A stretch of DNA of 5,342 nt, taken from contig URIN01000123.1 in the NCBI GenBank assembly GCA_900547915.1, forward strand, positions 1 through 5,342, written 5' to 3'. The notes under the pieces were generated by a model. The model was not told the origin of the DNA, did no database searches, and saw nothing but the letters and a program-made list of their open reading frames with translations. Shown piece by piece: positions 5,297 to 5,342 of the stretch. How positions within the stretch are numbered: position 1 is the stretch's first letter; each line of letters starts with the position of its first letter. The translations under genes were made by a program, and so were the position numbers. This DNA is from an uncultured Clostridium sp. GTDB taxonomy: Bacteria > Bacillota > Clostridia > Oscillospirales > Acutalibacteraceae.

Positions 5297-5342
5297 CTGT
5301 CTCTTATACACATCTCCGAGCCCACGAGACGGACTCCTATCT
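5297..5342 (-). other. Nextera (Tn5) P7-side sequencing adapter, not genomic
   Basis: Bases 5297-5315 (CTGTCTCTTATACACATCT) are the reversed Tn5 mosaic end. Bases 5316-5330 (CCGAGCCCACGAGAC) are the Read 2 adapter. Bases 5331-5338 (GGACTCCT) match a Nextera i7 index (I recall it as N705), and 5339-5342 begin the P7 primer. Genomic DNA ends at 5296. Confidence 0.98.

Noticed and set aside
26..5315. Inverted 19-bp Tn5 mosaic ends flanking the window, which could suggest a composite transposon
   Set aside because: They are joined to Illumina adapter and index sequence, there is no transposase gene, and the bases just inside the ends show no 9-base target duplication. They come from library preparation.

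Overview
The window looks like a piece of chromosome from an anaerobic, gut-type Firmicute, probably a clostridial lineage near Ruminococcus/Oscillospirales. This is inferred from the moderately AT-rich DNA, strong AGGAG-type ribosome sites, canonical TTGACA/TATAAT-like promoters, U-tract hairpin terminators, CCA-encoding tRNA genes and the mix of proteins. No gene here fixes the species. Both ends are not genomic: positions 1-44 and 5297-5342 are Illumina Nextera adapter with index sequences, so the biological insert is 45-5296.

Left part (45-580): the possible last 19 codons of an upstream gene, then two convergent single tRNA genes. These are tRNA-Ala(CGC) on the plus strand and tRNA-Arg(CCG) on the minus strand, each with its own promoter and hairpin terminator. 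The tRNA-Arg promoter lies back to back with the plus-strand promoter that drives the next gene, and their -35 boxes overlap.

Centre (585-4574): three plus-strand protein genes. First is a cytosolic GH20 beta-N-acetylhexosaminidase. Two bases after it comes an M28-family metallopeptidase carrying four membrane segments inserted inside the enzyme domain. After a 79-base gap holding an inverted repeat there is an acyltransferase-3 family integral membrane protein, whose start is best placed at GTG 3498. The first two genes are clearly one transcription unit. The third may be read through from them.

Right part (4575-5296): a perfect 34-bp palindrome acts as a shared terminator between the convergent acyltransferase gene and a minus-strand gene for a very acidic 191-residue protein of unknown function, which has its own promoter and ribosome site.

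A modest functional reading is that the hexosaminidase and the membrane peptidase act together on imported or recycled amino-sugar-containing peptides or glycans, and that the acyltransferase decorates a surface glycan. This is inference from adjacency. I see no defence system, mobile element, CRISPR array or riboswitch. The most unusual items are the membrane-interleaved M28 enzyme, the highly acidic orphan protein and the tRNA-Arg with atypical D-arm bases in a window with no CGG codons.
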